A DNA stretch of 64,000 bases. Source: Zoroaster sp. YZ-2022 (Eukaryota > Echinodermata > Asteroidea > Forcipulatida > Zoroasteridae). The position numbers were made by a program, and so were the translations under genes. The notes under the pieces were generated by a model. It was not told the DNA's origin and did no database searches. It saw only the letters and a list, made by a program, of their open reading frames with translations. The stretch lies in the NCBI GenBank assembly GCA_029582265.1, contig CM055822.1, positions 39,386,679-39,450,678 on the forward strand, in the 5' to 3' direction. Each line of letters opens with the position of its first letter. Position 1 is the stretch's first letter. Below are positions 19,557-31,212 of this stretch, piece by piece.

Positions 19557-20610
19557 ATAAAATAAAAAATAAAATACGAGCAGTCATAATATGTACAGAT
19601 AAGAAAAAACAGTAATTGTCATTATTCACGGCAAAGATCGTCGACCGCGTCCTCTTCCCCGTTGACTTTGGTTTTGTGATGTTTGGCTTGAATCTTTGCA
19701 CTGAGATTCCGATGGTGTCGGCTATTTTCCATGATTCCGGTTTTTTCCTGAAACGCTGGACGCCGTACCTTACATAAGGGACGAAATATTTGCCTTTTTC
19801 GTCACTGGATTGGTGGTTGTGTGTAGATTTGTTGCCATCGTGGTCAAAACATTGACTGTCCTCCTGCTCCATAGATGAATTGTGTTCATCTTCTTTTCGG
19901 TTGTTTGGATTCGGTTTCTGACTCTGTGTCGATTGATTTGCGCTTTCTTGAGATCTTTTTTGTTCTTGGCTTTTTTCTTCTGCCTTGCAGGCGTCGTCCC
20001 AAAATGTGGGGGGGGGGGGTTAGTTGGTTTCTGTTTACCACTCTTTTGCCGTTCCTTTTACTTGCTAGGTTGGGGTTGGGAGACTGCGTCACTAAAGGAT
20101 TTTGTTGTTGTCTTCTTTATGACTCATTCTGTGAGTCTCCTATCTCCTTTCGATGTTGGGGTTTGTCTTTGGCTGGTTGAGCTATGTTTTGTGCTATTTT
20201 TAGAAATATTTTTCTCTGTTGTTGTAGGTTGATCGTTGTTATCTTCGTCGTCTTCATCGTTAGGTATCTTGTATTTATTGGGATCTTCACTCTTGGTGTC
20301 CTCGTCTGATTCGTTTCTTTTGGGGTGATTGGTAGCGATCACAATGATGGGTGTTTGCTGTTTTTCATCATGCCAGGAAGCTCGGTGTGGTTCCTGCCAC
20401 AGATGAAACATTTTCCTCTATGTGGACAATCCCGGGAAAAAAAATGATCGGTCTCGTTACATATATTGCAGGGTTTCTGCTGACCTCGATGTCTTATCGG
20501 TAGTGTAAAACCACCTATTTTGAGGAAGCTAGGAATGGGTCGTTTAAGACTTTTCATCAATAGACTCCGAACCCCTGTCTCTATCATGTCATCAAAAACA
20601 TGAGTTTACC
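19546..20610 (-). pseudogene. Tx1/L1-like ORF1 (gag) C-terminal part, frameshifted
   Basis: At 20587-20400 the frame reads IPSFLKIGGFTLPIRHRG and then zinc knuckles CNICNETDHFFSRDC and CFICGRNH, as in ORF1 proteins of the Tx1/L1 group. It continues with charged, low-complexity sequence in shifted frames (KRNESDEDTKSED, KPESWKIADTIGISVQRF) to about 19560, next to the endonuclease start. The N-terminal half is absent, so the fragment is truncated at both ends. Confidence 0.7.
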
Positions 20611-21211
20611 GTCGGATGTTAGCGGCTGTCACTACAACAATTATCACGCATCTCATACTTCCAAATGACTATGACCATTATTGTACCTTCCGGTTGCTTG
20701 ATCGTTTAATAACATTCATATTAATTGAAATGGAAGACCTATGTCAGCGAGTCATGCCTGCCAAATGGAACTGTGTAGTGAATGCCTTCTAAGAACAAAA
20801 AGGGTACTATTACCACACGGCTTATCCACCATTCATTTTGAAAGGTCAGACAAATGCCCACAAGGTTTGTACTGAAATTTGACCAAATTTGGCAGAATTA
20901 AACACAATGTGTAAATTATTCAAATATTTTGAAAATAATTTTATAAAGCCACAAAAGATAATTTAATATTTTCCGTATTTTGTTGTAGTTAGAAAAGCTA
21001 TGAAAACAAGTTTTTTTTTATTTAGCAATTAATATGTATTAAAAAAACCAAGATATTATGACTCAATTAAGAGTTACACTAACTGGTGACACAATCTACA
21101 TGTGAGAAAATATTCAACGTTTTTTTAATAAGATTATGTTGTACATAATTATATGCCATGCCAGTATGTATTCTGTTTTTAAAATAAATACATTATTTAA
21201 GCTGTCATTCA
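20611..21211. other. Intergenic AT-rich sequence before a gap; nothing recognised
   Basis: No open frame of interest, RNA gene or repeat recognised on either strand. Confidence 0.4.
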
Positions 21212-21711
21212 NNNNNNNNNNNNNNNNNNNNNNNNNNNNNNNNNNNNNNNNNNNNNNNNNNNNNNNNNNNNNNNNNNNNNNNNNNNNNNNNNNNNNNNNN
21301 NNNNNNNNNNNNNNNNNNNNNNNNNNNNNNNNNNNNNNNNNNNNNNNNNNNNNNNNNNNNNNNNNNNNNNNNNNNNNNNNNNNNNNNNNNNNNNNNNNNN
21401 NNNNNNNNNNNNNNNNNNNNNNNNNNNNNNNNNNNNNNNNNNNNNNNNNNNNNNNNNNNNNNNNNNNNNNNNNNNNNNNNNNNNNNNNNNNNNNNNNNNN
21501 NNNNNNNNNNNNNNNNNNNNNNNNNNNNNNNNNNNNNNNNNNNNNNNNNNNNNNNNNNNNNNNNNNNNNNNNNNNNNNNNNNNNNNNNNNNNNNNNNNNN
21601 NNNNNNNNNNNNNNNNNNNNNNNNNNNNNNNNNNNNNNNNNNNNNNNNNNNNNNNNNNNNNNNNNNNNNNNNNNNNNNNNNNNNNNNNNNNNNNNNNNNN
21701 NNNNNNNNNNN
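21212..21711. other. Assembly gap, 500 N
   Basis: Exactly 500 undetermined bases, the conventional placeholder for a scaffold gap of unknown size. Frames reported across it are meaningless. Confidence 0.99.
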
Positions 21712-21737
21712 AAATTTTTTAGAAAACTTTTTTTTTA

Positions 21738-22190
21738 AATAACACTACTCCCCAGGCGTTCTCTTGGATATCTTCAACACCATTATATTTCCAAGCATGT
21801 AAATGTACTGCAAAGTTGACATGCGGATGAAAATGAACAGTCTACCGTAAATGTACGATCAATGTACAGTGTGAAGTAACATTCATCTTCAAGTTTCATT
21901 TTATAATAACGTAAAAGTTTGTCTGTCATTTAACGCCACTGTTAATTTAACGTTATGTGTTTTAATAAACTTAAACACTGCGGGGCCAACTGTATTCATT
22001 GTCAGGGATCAGGCTGAATGTACGACTTTGATGCAGTACGTCTTTTGAAAAATTCAGTAACCGTACACAACCGTTTCTGAAAAATGGCTATCCTATCCAT
22101 GCATTCAGAATATACACGAAACAGGTTAACCGTGTACGTAAACACGGAACGATGGACACAAACATGTATAACTAAGATTGGTGTTTGTAT
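21738..22190. repeat. Dispersed repeat copy A (partner at 50.8 kb)
   Basis: Long words such as TTCTCTTGGATATCTTCAAC, TTCCAAGCATGTAAATGTAC and CATGCATTCAGAATATACAC occur in the same order at 50806-51360. Copy A lacks a segment of about 80 bp that is present in copy B near 50960-51050. No coding potential and no recognised family. Confidence 0.85.
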
Positions 22191-22835
22191 AGACAAACAC
22201 TAGGTGTTCAGGACACGTAAAGGTCAGAGTGGGGTCATGTTTGTGTAAATACTTTTGACAATTAACGCTATCATGTACAATGGTGCAAAACTTTAATGGT
22301 TACCTCTTAGTTGAGATGATTTTATTAATATTAAACTTTGAATTTCGGTTTGGACGGGAAGTAAGGTCAAAATTGGGGGTCACCTTTGTGTAAATATGTT
22401 TCGACAATTAACAATTTTATACAATGGTGCAAAAATCGAATCGGTACCTCTTGGTGGTTGTTGAGATAGATGATTTTTTAATATTAAATTTTCACTTCCG
22501 GTTTGGACAGGAAGTAAAGATTCAAAAATAGGGTCACCTTTTGTAAAACATTTTTTGACAGTTAACGATCTGTACAATGGTACACTCAACATTGAGAGAG
22601 ATTTACCTCTTGTAGTTGTTAGAGATATGATTTTTTAAATATTAAACTTTGATTTATTAATAATTCGATATCTGATGACGTCACAAATTTTGTTTCATCT
22701 GCGTGTTAAGTTCTAAGTATATGCCAAGTTTTGTAATTTCATGTGGTTTGCAAGTATGTGTTTTGTGAACAATCGATGGGGAGAAGAAGGAGAAAAAAGA
22801 ACTGAACTTAAGTGTTGTCATATGACAAACACACG
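22191..22835. repeat. Composite repeat, copy 1: three internal units plus GAAGAAG tail
   Basis: Starts with AGACAAACACTAGGTGTTC, then about three tandem units of about 150 bp. Each unit contains CCGGTTTGGACAGGAAGT, TTTTGACAATTAAC and TTGTGGTTGTTGAGATA-like words. A tail follows (TCGATATCTGATGACGTCA, GTGTTAAGTTCTAAGTAT, GGGGAGAAGAAGGAG). The same head-units-tail order recurs at 22836, 26560, 27550 and 35700. Confidence 0.8.
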
Positions 22836-23070
22836 TAGTGTTCGGATTTTTGTCAGGGTGAAGGTGATGATGACGTCAGAGAATGTTTTTGTAAATATTT
22901 TTGACAATTAACAATCTGTACAATGGTGCAAAAACTGTGAATTTACCTGTTGTGGTTGTTGAGATGATTTTTTTAATATTAAAGTTGACTTCCGGTTTGG
23001 ACAGGAAGTGAAGGTCAAAGTGGTCATCTTTTCGTAAATATTTTTTGACAATTAACTATCTGTACGACAT
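22836..23070. repeat. Composite repeat, copy 2, truncated
   Basis: Begins with a head motif (GTGTTCGGATTTTTGTCAGGG, one base longer than the consensus head) and holds about one and a half 145-bp units before homology ends near 23070, where an AGGTGTTTGTC motif appears. The 3' tail is missing. Confidence 0.6.
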
Positions 23071-23504
23071 TAGGTGTTTGTCCTTTGGACGAATACAGAA
23101 CTGTTACGCTAATTATACGTTGTGGTGGAATTAAATACTGTATCATCACAGCTTTATCATTACACATTTTTGGCCCCGGGTGGTGTGTGCAGGTCTTGTA
23201 CAATACAATGACAAAATTCGATCAAGTGTTATAATATTTAAATGTTTGGTTAAGTTTTTAAAACAATACTTATAGGAAGAGACAGCACAATGTAATTTGA
23301 AGGATAACTGTAAAATAAAAGAAACAAACAATACTGAAATATGATCTGCGGATTGTTACATGGATTTATGTGTCATTAACTGTTGAAAATACATTTTCAT
23401 AAATAGTAATGTTAAAGTTATTGTTTAAAGGTGGCAATATCTTCACGATGAATAGGGCATGGAATCAGAGTTCAAGTTCTAGTTTAACTCAGTGACTGAA
23501 AATA
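23071..23504. other. Non-coding, nothing recognised
   Basis: AT-rich; no credible frame, no known repeat and no RNA gene seen. Confidence 0.35.
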
Positions 23505-24099
23505 ATACTCACATGATAAGGTCATATTTGCGTTGCTGCTGCATAAATGAGCCAGTAATTTTTAGTCACTATGTTCATCTTAAACTCGGACACCAATTCG
23601 CCCGTTTGTAGAAAATACTCCCAGTCGTGATGATACTGTCGGTTTAACCAATTGTGTTTATGGGATTGATGGTCAGTTCCCAATGCGAGCATACAAATAA
23701 ATAGGAACTTTAATTGGGTGATCTGGCAAAGGTGTTCCAAAGGCTGACACATCCATGCAATGAAGATTGGAAGTATGTTTACTATGTTTATATGGCCCAA
23801 CTGCCAGTGATTCACTGTCGGCAATATACATTTACTAGATCACCAACAGATATTGTAATAAATTACATTTGTGAGGATGTTTGCATCAGAAAAAAAAATA
23901 AGAAATTCCTCAGTACTATTTTGTTCTAACATGTTAAAAAAATTCCTAGAAAGACCTAGATGTGTCTTGAGGTCCTGAAAAACAATTCCCTTAGGGTCAA
24001 GACTGCCACAGATGGGATAGTCCATATAAAATAATTTGAATAATACGTTAACTCCTTTGATGAATGGATAAACTTCAAATACTGGCCATTGGATCACTG
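23505..24099 (-). other. Candidate exon or pseudogene: long frame interrupted only by TGA
   Basis: On the minus strand a frame from about 24098 to 23505 is open for some 195 codons with no TAA or TAG and only two TGA codons (near 23842 and 23522). It follows an AG (…CTGTAATCAG) and ends CAT|GTGAGT, a good splice donor. Encoded words include FQDLKTHLGLSRNFFNMLEQ, NHWQLGHINIVNILPIFIAW and QYHHDWEYFLQTGELVSEF. I do not recognise the protein. The usual 'start' of this frame is GTG, so it is not a simple ORF. It may be an old pseudogene with two Trp-to-stop changes. Chance openness is unlikely in such AT-rich DNA but not excluded. Confidence 0.3.
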
Positions 24100-24829
24100 A
24101 TTACAGACTCTAACACACCTTATAGCAGTAGCACAAATGGATATCGTTGATCTGAAATATAAACGAATCATGTAAAAACAATATTAAATGTTTTCAAAGA
24201 GGGACGAAGAATAATGGGTCATGCTAACAAAACACACATAACTTAGAATGCCCTTATAAATTTCAGAGAAGTCCATCAGGATGATGGATTGATGGATTGA
24301 TGTAACTTCAGAAAAATGATCCCTTCAGAACAATGCCTTTAAGTTAGGTTTTACAATGGAATAGAACTACATGTGACGTCTTCCTTCCTCCATGATGTGA
24401 CCGTTTCATTATCTCAATAAAGGTGCTGATATTTGTTTCTGGTCTACTTTAGTGAGAAAATTAAGTGCTATATGGTAAACTTAATGCAGCCATCAGCACA
24501 GGACATAAGTACTACTATTGTGAGGAACTACAGACACTATGGTGTAGCTAAATTAACTTGTACTGTACTTTTTTACCAACGCATCCTCCACCGGATGTCA
24601 ATCCGTACGCATGCAGTAAATATTCAGTAATAAATATTTTTGTTGAAAATAGTGTGAATTGGTAAAGTACGAGCACGCATACGAGTTGACCTGTTTCACT
24701 TCAGGCGCGGCACATGTGATACCATTGCCACACTGGGTTTTAACGTTAACCATGGTTTTATGTAATCGTATATAAATTATGCTAAAACGAACATACATCT
24801 ATAAAAAATGTGAAAGTTTACATACCTTA

Positions 24830-25040
24830 AACGAAACCAAATATGAAGACCACTTCCATTAATTGTACGGATTCTCAAATGATCTGTTAACGTAAGACGT
24901 TAAACCATACCATCGTGTAGCCTACAAACTGAAGATTGACTTGAACAGTTACGATACTTTGGATGTGGTGTCAACGCCGTGTCGGGGTGCTGTGGGCTGG
25001 AACTTAGTCTGAGCCATGATACATCAAGTCAACATGCTGT
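24830..25040 (-). other. Candidate host exon with strong splice sites
   Basis: On the minus strand a polypyrimidine tract and TTTTACAG (about 25041-25050) precede a 210-bp segment that ends AAG|GTATGT (about 24829). One frame is open except for a single TAA and encodes HPKYRNCSSQSSVCRLHDGM and RLTLTDHLRIRTINGSGLHI. It lies upstream, on the same strand, of the candidate exon at 23.5-24.1 kb, so both may belong to one host gene or pseudogene. No family recognised. Confidence 0.3.
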
Positions 25041-25228
25041 AAAATAATAGGAAAGTTTTATAAGTACATGGACCAAAATAAAGTATTTAAAATTTCAGAA
25101 GTTCTAATTTATGTGAATGAGAAAATAATACATCACAGTGAACACATACTGCAAAATAAATGGAAGGTTTTACATGGACAGAATAAGTATTTGAAAATTA
25201 AGTTCTAATTTATATGAATAGAAAATAG
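25036..25228. repeat. Diverged tandem duplication, about 110 bp
   Basis: CTG(T/C)AAAATAA...GGAA(A/G)GTTTTA and AAGTTCTAATTTATRTGAAT occur in the same order at 25036-25133 and 25147-25228. It is non-coding and overlaps the acceptor side of the candidate exon. Confidence 0.6.
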
Positions 25229-26335
25229 TGTATAATTTTTGGGTAGCTGGACCATTAAAATTGAAAAGGGCATTGGTTGTTGTCAAATTACACACAATTA
25301 TTCTTGACAATGTGTAATAAATTAAAAAAATTCTTACATGAAACTCACATCAAAGAAAGGTATTTAAAAATTGCCGGGTCTCATAGTTTCTGTGTGGTGA
25401 GAGGCCTCCCAGGGCATGCAGGACTAACATTAACAACACTTTACAAGTACATGAAGTATTGTCATGAATATTGTGCATTTTTCATAATGAAATAATTGTC
25501 TGTATGATTTGTATCTGAAGGGTAAAACATTAGGGAAAGTGCTGTAAACAATCACTACTTGACCTTAATTTGTGCACAAATGAAGATTTTGGGAGAAAAC
25601 ATAAATTACAAAATATGGCATAAAATTTCAACTGAAAAATTACCATAACCTTAACAACTGAATTTTCTATCCCTTATTTACATTCTAAATACATTTTAGT
25701 GACATCTGTTCATATTTTGTTTAAAAAGTGGCGAGTTGTTTACTGTTCAAACTACAATGTATGTTCACATATAACTAACGTTAAGAACGTCAGGCACAAT
25801 GCAATTACAACTTCGTAACGGTGCCAACAACAGCTTAAAAATAAACTTTTCTTGTATAAAAAAACGAAGATAAAATAAGAAATCCTCTTAACAATTAAAT
25901 TCAAGATACCTACCCTTTATGACTATTGTTGGTTGAAGTACGAGTTGGTTGGAGCACAGGGTTCATCAGTAATACATATTTCACACTCGTATTTTCATAA
26001 AAAATACAATTTTTCTGAGTAAATCTGTTTCTGCCGATTGGGGAACACATACCCCTTCACCAGCTCGACAACTGTTTTAAATGCCCGCCCAGTCGATTGA
26101 GTATTGCGGACGTAGTGGAAATAACATATTGCGCGGCCCCCCAAAAGAAAAGTGTGTTTCTTTTTACAAAAATGTCGTGTTTTCGGTACAAATAAATATC
26201 AAACTCAAACATATCCTCGTCTCTAATGTCACATTTCCCGCACTCTTTACACTCATGATAAACTACATATTTTCCCCGACTAAATCAGTAATTTTATTGA
26301 TTTTCAGATCCCTCGATATGATTTTTAATGATTAA
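25229..26335. other. Non-coding, nothing recognised
   Basis: Short frames only (for example 25277-25495 and 26081-26335), without domains or codon signal. No repeat that recurs elsewhere in the window. Confidence 0.35.
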
Positions 26336-26555
26336 ACTTTGAATTTCGTAATTCGATATCTGATGACTAATCATGACATCCGAATTCTGTTTCATCTACG
26401 TGTTAAGTTCTAAGTATGTGCCAAGTTTGAAGTTCATGTGAAGTTTGCAAGTATGTGTTTTTGTAGACAGTCTATCCGGAGAAGAAGAAGAAGGAAGAAA
26501 AAAAACCGAACAAAAACAATAGGTGTTTCGGTACCCGAACACCTAAAAACTTAGA
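26336..26555. repeat. Composite repeat tail, solitary
   Basis: TTCGATATCTGATGAC, GTGTTAAGTTCTAAGTATGT, GAAGTTTGCAAGTATGTG and a GAAGAAGAAG run, ending in the inverted pair AGGTGTTTCGG / CCGAACACCT. This is the tail module of the composite family without its preceding units. Confidence 0.75.
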
Positions 26556-26559
26556 CAAC

Positions 26560-27215
26560 AGTGTTTGTGATAATACAAACACATGGGTGTTCGAGTTTGT
26601 CAGGGCAGTGATGACGACGTCAGAATGTTTTTAAAAAACTTAGCATCATTATTTGTTTTAATATTAAACTTTGACTTCGGTTTAGATAGTAAGTAAAGGT
26701 CAAATTGGGTCATGTTTTGTAAACATTTTGACAATTAACAATCTGTACAATAGTGGAAAGATTGGTTACTATTTGTGGTTGTTGAGATATGAATTTTAAA
26801 ATATTAAACTTTGACTTCCGGTTTGGACAGAGTAAGGTCAAGTGGGGTCACTTGTGTAATATTTTTCGACAATTAACAGTCTATACAATGGTACAAAAAT
26901 GTCAATTTACCTCTTGTGGTTGTTGAGATATGATTTTTAATATTAAAGTTGGACTTCCGGTTTGGACAGGAAGTAAGGTCAAATGGGGTCACCTTTGTGT
27001 AAATATTTTTGACAATTAACAATCTAATACAATTGTGCAAAAACTGTCAATTTACCTGTGTGGTTGTTGAGATATGATTTTTTAAAACTTTGACTTCCAG
27101 TTTGGACAGGAAGTGAGTCAAATGGGGTCACCTTTGTGTAAATATTTTTGACAATTAACAATCTGTACAATGTTGCAAAACTGTCAATTTACCTGTTGTG
27201 GTTGTTGAGATATGA
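26560..27215. repeat. Composite repeat, copy 3: about four internal units
   Basis: The head (ACACATGGGTGTTCGAGTTT, GACGACGTCAGAATG) is followed by units beginning near 26657, 26800, 26938 and 27077, a spacing of about 140 bp. Shared words are CTTCCGGTTTGGACAG, GACAATTAACAATCT and TGTGGTTGTTGAGATATGA. Numerous one- or two-base indels separate the units. Confidence 0.8.
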
Positions 27216-27550
27216 TTTTACATGCATACACATAATGAGCACGACCAGAGCTGATTTACATTCACCAACAGGGCGCACTTTTTAGCGTTGAAAAAGCCGT
27301 GTAGATCTTTCATTGCAACGTAATCAAAACGTTTTAACTAATAAAAAATGATTGATCGAAATTCGATATCTGATGACCTAATAATGACGTCCACCGTTAT
27401 GTTTCATCTACGTGTTATGTTCTAAGTATGTGCCAAGTTTCAAGTTCATATGAAGTTTAGAGTAGCCAGTATGTGGTGTTTTGTAGACAATCGATCCGGA
27501 AAGAAGGAAGAAGAAAAAAAAAAAGCCGAACAAAAACAATAGGTGCTCGC
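27216..27550. repeat. Composite repeat tail carrying an uninterrupted LTR target site
   Basis: Contains AATGAGCACGACCAGAGCTG, the sequence that at 28360/35387 is split by the LTR retrotransposon. It therefore represents the empty site in a paralogous repeat. It ends with the GTGTTATGTTCTAAGTATG, GAAGAAG and AGGTGCTCGCGCTG tail. Confidence 0.75.
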
Positions 27551-28368
27551 GCTGTGGCTCTAACTAGAAACGATGTTTGTGATTACAAACACTTATTCGA
27601 GGTTTTTTAGGGCAGTGATGGACGACGTCAGAATGTTTTAAAACTTTGCATCATTATTTGTTTTAATGACTTTGCCGGGTTTAGACAGGAGTAAAAGGTC
27701 AAGTGGGTCATGTTTTTGTAAACATTTTTGACAATTAACAATCCTGTACAATAATTGCAAAACTGTGAATTTACCTCTTGTGGTTGCTGAGATATGATTA
27801 TTAAAAATATTAAACTTTGACTTCCGGTTTGGACAGGAGTAAGGTCAAGTGGGGTCTGCTTTGTTAAATATTTTTCCACAGTGTAATCTATACAATGGTA
27901 CAAAATTGTGAATTTACCTTTTGTGGTTGTTGAGATATGATTTTTTTAATATTAAACTTTGATTTATTATAATTCGATATCTGATGACCTAATCATGACG
28001 TCTGAATTATATTTCTTCACGTGTTAAGTTTTAAGCGCCCGTTTCAGTTCATGTGAGTTTGCAAGTATGTGTTTTGTAGACAATCGTTTCTGCCGATAGA
28101 GGGCGACAATCCATATTAGCGTTCGATCCGCCGCCGGCCGGACTTTTCTATTTGTACAATAAGGTTGCAAAACTAATTTACCTCTTTTAGAATAAATAGA
28201 TTATGCTGACATAAAAAGAACCTACAAAGGATTTAGTCAATCACATAATACATGTTGCGAAACGAATTGATCAAAAACACAATTTTTCAGGGGTCACGAT
28301 AGCCGGGTCAATTGCATTTCCGTGGCGTAAACGCTCAATTCATAAACATGCATGCATAATGAGCACGA
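27551..28368. repeat. Composite repeat, copy 4, and flank of the LTR element
   Basis: Head near 27570 (ACGATGTTTGTGATTACAAA), units near 27655, 27800 and 27945, then the tail to about 28110. After about 28150 there is unrelated sequence up to the CACGA (28364-28368) target duplication. Confidence 0.7.
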
Positions 28369-29430
28369 TGTCACATCGGTAGCTTTTCCCCACAATAGGA
28401 TGTAACCTTTGGTTTTTATCTATACAGACCCGAATAAAACCAGTTGACAACTCTTTATATAATTTATACGATATATACAATTTATTTACAATTTACTCAA
28501 ACAAGAACGCTGTCGAATGGTCTGATAAACCACATTAAGCGTGTACTACGAAATAAGTTTATACATATATATATATTTAATAATCATAATTTAGTTTAAA
28601 CATCAGTGGTTTCTCATCCCGTTACCCAGTCGTGGGGTGGTGGCTGACCAAGAGCTCGGTCTAAATAATGGGGCGGTGGTCCTTCAGTCCCTGCTGCTTG
28701 GGCCTCTGTCCTCCCTCCATGAATGGATTAACTCTCACCCAGTCCCGTTATTGGTATCGCCCTAGTTATTTTGGTGGTGGTTTTCCCTCAAGGAAGGAAC
28801 CCTGAAAATAACCAATAATACTGTTCGATACAATGTCTACACACTTTAGAACAATGAGAAAACAATATTCACAGGAAAACCCTCTAATAAACAATGTTGA
28901 TTTCGATGCATACTTCTGCATTATTCATCCGAAATCGTAATAATTCTTAAGTAAATAATCCAATTTCATAAAATATCAAATCCGTTAAACTTACAGGTCG
29001 TTGTGACGATCCTGGTTCTACTCATCGGTGCTCACACTACCAGATTGGTTTACGGTGATTTTGTTGTCACAGACTATTAAGCACTCAATTGCTCTGAAAA
29101 TTCTCGTCAATTTAATCAAACTCGCCTAGTTCTCAGTAACTGGCTTCACTTAGTCATCGAGGCTGACAGAAAAAACGTCCTCCTCCGGAATTTCCCTCAA
29201 ATCAGATATGTGACAGAAAATACACCGATAATCAGATACCTAAACCCACCCTGAACATAATATAATCACCCGGTTTTAAAACGACCAATCACAGCCCTTG
29301 AAACACCTCTTCCACAATAATCCGCTTTTTATACAATAAAAGAACTCGTTCAAACGTTTTGCCCCTTGTATTGTGATCTTTAATTATGTTTCTCTAAAAT
29401 GTTCTTTAAAAAATATTTCACTCCGTGACG
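28369..29430 (-). repeat. 3' LTR (left) of the Gmr1-like element
   Basis: Begins TGTCACATC and aligns with the right LTR along its length (shared TAAAACCAGTTGACAACTCT, CTCATCCCGTTACCC, GGTCGTTGTGACGATCC). Its inner end is GTGACG instead of GTGACA, a single transition at the terminal base. The LTRs differ by many small indels. Confidence 0.9.
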
Positions 29431-29443
29431 CCCCCACCCTTAG
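29431..29443 (-). promoter_or_regulatory. Polypurine tract of the LTR element
   Basis: On the minus strand AAGGGTGGGGG lies directly upstream of the 3' LTR, the position at which plus-strand DNA synthesis is primed in LTR retroelements. Confidence 0.6.
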
Positions 29444-29544
29444 ATAATTACTCTGGAATCTTATTAAACACTTATTAAACAAGTACACTATTTACATCAA
29501 TTTACATTCCATCTGCTGGGCATCTACTCAAATAATCTGCTCAA

Positions 29545-30114
29545 TTTGTCACTACCTCTAATAGCCTTAACCGTGAATCTGTCTGTTGGAGGCTGAGAGC
29601 CCATCTCATAACTCTGCTATTATTTACTTTAACTGTGGTCAAGTAGGCTGAGGGGTGATGATCTGTTTCTAACAGAAACTCTCTGCCATAAGGTGCATGT
29701 GGAACTTAGAGATTGCCCAAACTAATGCTGGGCATTCACGCTCAATGACAGCATAAAATCGCTCCCCTAGGTAGCAATTTTCGCTTGCTTGCAATAACGA
29801 ATTGGAAACAATATGTCACAGTCTTGCTGCATAAGAACTACCCCAATGCCAACATCTGGCTTAGTTCTCAGGATATCCTTTAATTGTCGTGGTCTGGCAA
29901 ACGTAGTATGGGTGACGCAGACAATCGCTCTTTCAGTGCTGCTAAACACATGCTCCTGCGGTTCATCCCATTTGTTCTTCGAATTTCCCCTTTTTGTGAG
30001 ATCAGTGATTGGCACAGCAATGGCGGCAAAGTTAGGTATGAACCTTCGATAGTAATTTACTAATCCCATGAATGATCTAACTTCTTTCTTGGTGCGTGGT
30101 CGTGACGCGTTCAT
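29545..30114 (-). pseudogene. RNase H region of the Gmr1-like element
   Basis: The RT connection domain, EVRSFMGLVNYYRRFIPNFA at 30080-30020, leads into RNase H (DVGIGVVLMQQ, then in another frame ERECPALVWAISKFHMHL near 29730 and a TDHH motif near 29660). Multiple frame changes after 29767. The domain would degrade the RNA strand of the RNA-DNA hybrid. Confidence 0.75.
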
Positions 30115-30790
30115 AATCTTAGTGATTTTCTCGGGACAGGGTCTGGGTTCGCCATTACAAACCGACTACGTGGCCCAAAATTCTAATGAATCATAAGCAA
30201 ACATACATTTTGAAGGTTTAGCCGTCAGACGCGCGTTTCTCAAGCGGTTTAATATTTCATTTACTCTACGTATGTGCATCTCCCAATTATCTGTATAGAT
30301 CAGAACATCATCGATGAAGCTGATTACATTGGGTTGATTATCGAGGAGTTTACGCATCATTCGTGTGAATGTGGCTGGCGCGTTAACCATACCGAATGGC
30401 AGAACTGTGAAATGGTATAAGCCTTCTGATGTAATGAATGCGGTTTTATCTCGGTCTGAGTGGGCTTTAGGTATTTGCCAGTAACCTTTCGTTGGGTCCA
30501 TTTTAGTGAAAAATTTCGCTTTTGCCATTGGCCATAAGATTATCAGCGATCAATTATTGGTTCGGGGTCAAGAAAATTGTGACTATTCAACTTCCGAAAA
30601 TCAACGCAAAATCTGTTCAGCGAACCGTCTTTCTTGCGAACGAAAACTATTGACATACGCTTTGATTCCGACCGTTCGATTACGCCGAGTTTGAGCATAG
30701 TATCGATTTCTTTCTTAATCGTTTCTTGCGTGAAAAGAAAGGATATGCCTTAGAGTAAATCGCATCATTGGGTAGTGAGGTTTACACTGT
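30115..30790 (-). pseudogene. Ty3/gypsy-type reverse transcriptase of the Gmr1-like element
   Basis: Palm-domain motifs in order: KEIDTMLKLGVIERSESK, IVFVRKKDGSLNRFCVDFR, FFTKMDPTKGYWQIP, FTVLPFGMVNAPATFTRM and the catalytic FIDDVLIYT. The block 30528-30166 is open for 120 residues; the upstream part is in other frames. The RT follows the integrase in transcription direction. Confidence 0.85.
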
Positions 30791-31212
30791 GCTCTATGAG
30801 TTCAGTGTGACCTGGAATATCAGTAAGAACGTCAGTGTATTTTTCAAACATTGCTCTAATTTGCTGCTCTGTTCTGCTTGTGCATACGTGACATCAGTAA
30901 AATTTTCTGTCTGTTTAATCGGTAACAACTTGACCTCTGTAATACCCTCATCAATTGTCATCGTCAATAACACACCTGGCACATTAATGTGCTTAAAACT
31001 AGCTGCGGCATGGATGATTTCTGGTTCTTCTGGTACTATACTATCTGTCCGTGATATGTATTTTCTTTAAAGTTCGCGTGAAATGTGCGCTGCTTATCGT
31101 TCATATTGGGTAATAATCTTCCAGGCTACTTTTTCCGGATTATTGTAAACGGTTCTTTCCCACTGCATGAGCAACTTGTTGTCAGTGGGTGGGAGGACTA
31201 AAGCTTGATCGC

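Noticed and set aside
21136..21738. Long frame across the first N run
   Set aside because: It consists almost entirely of undetermined bases; the same holds for the frames at 56192-57012.
23505..24099. Nuclear copy of mitochondrial DNA, because TGA would read as Trp
   Set aside because: The translated words match no mitochondrial protein that I know, and splice-like sites flank the frame.
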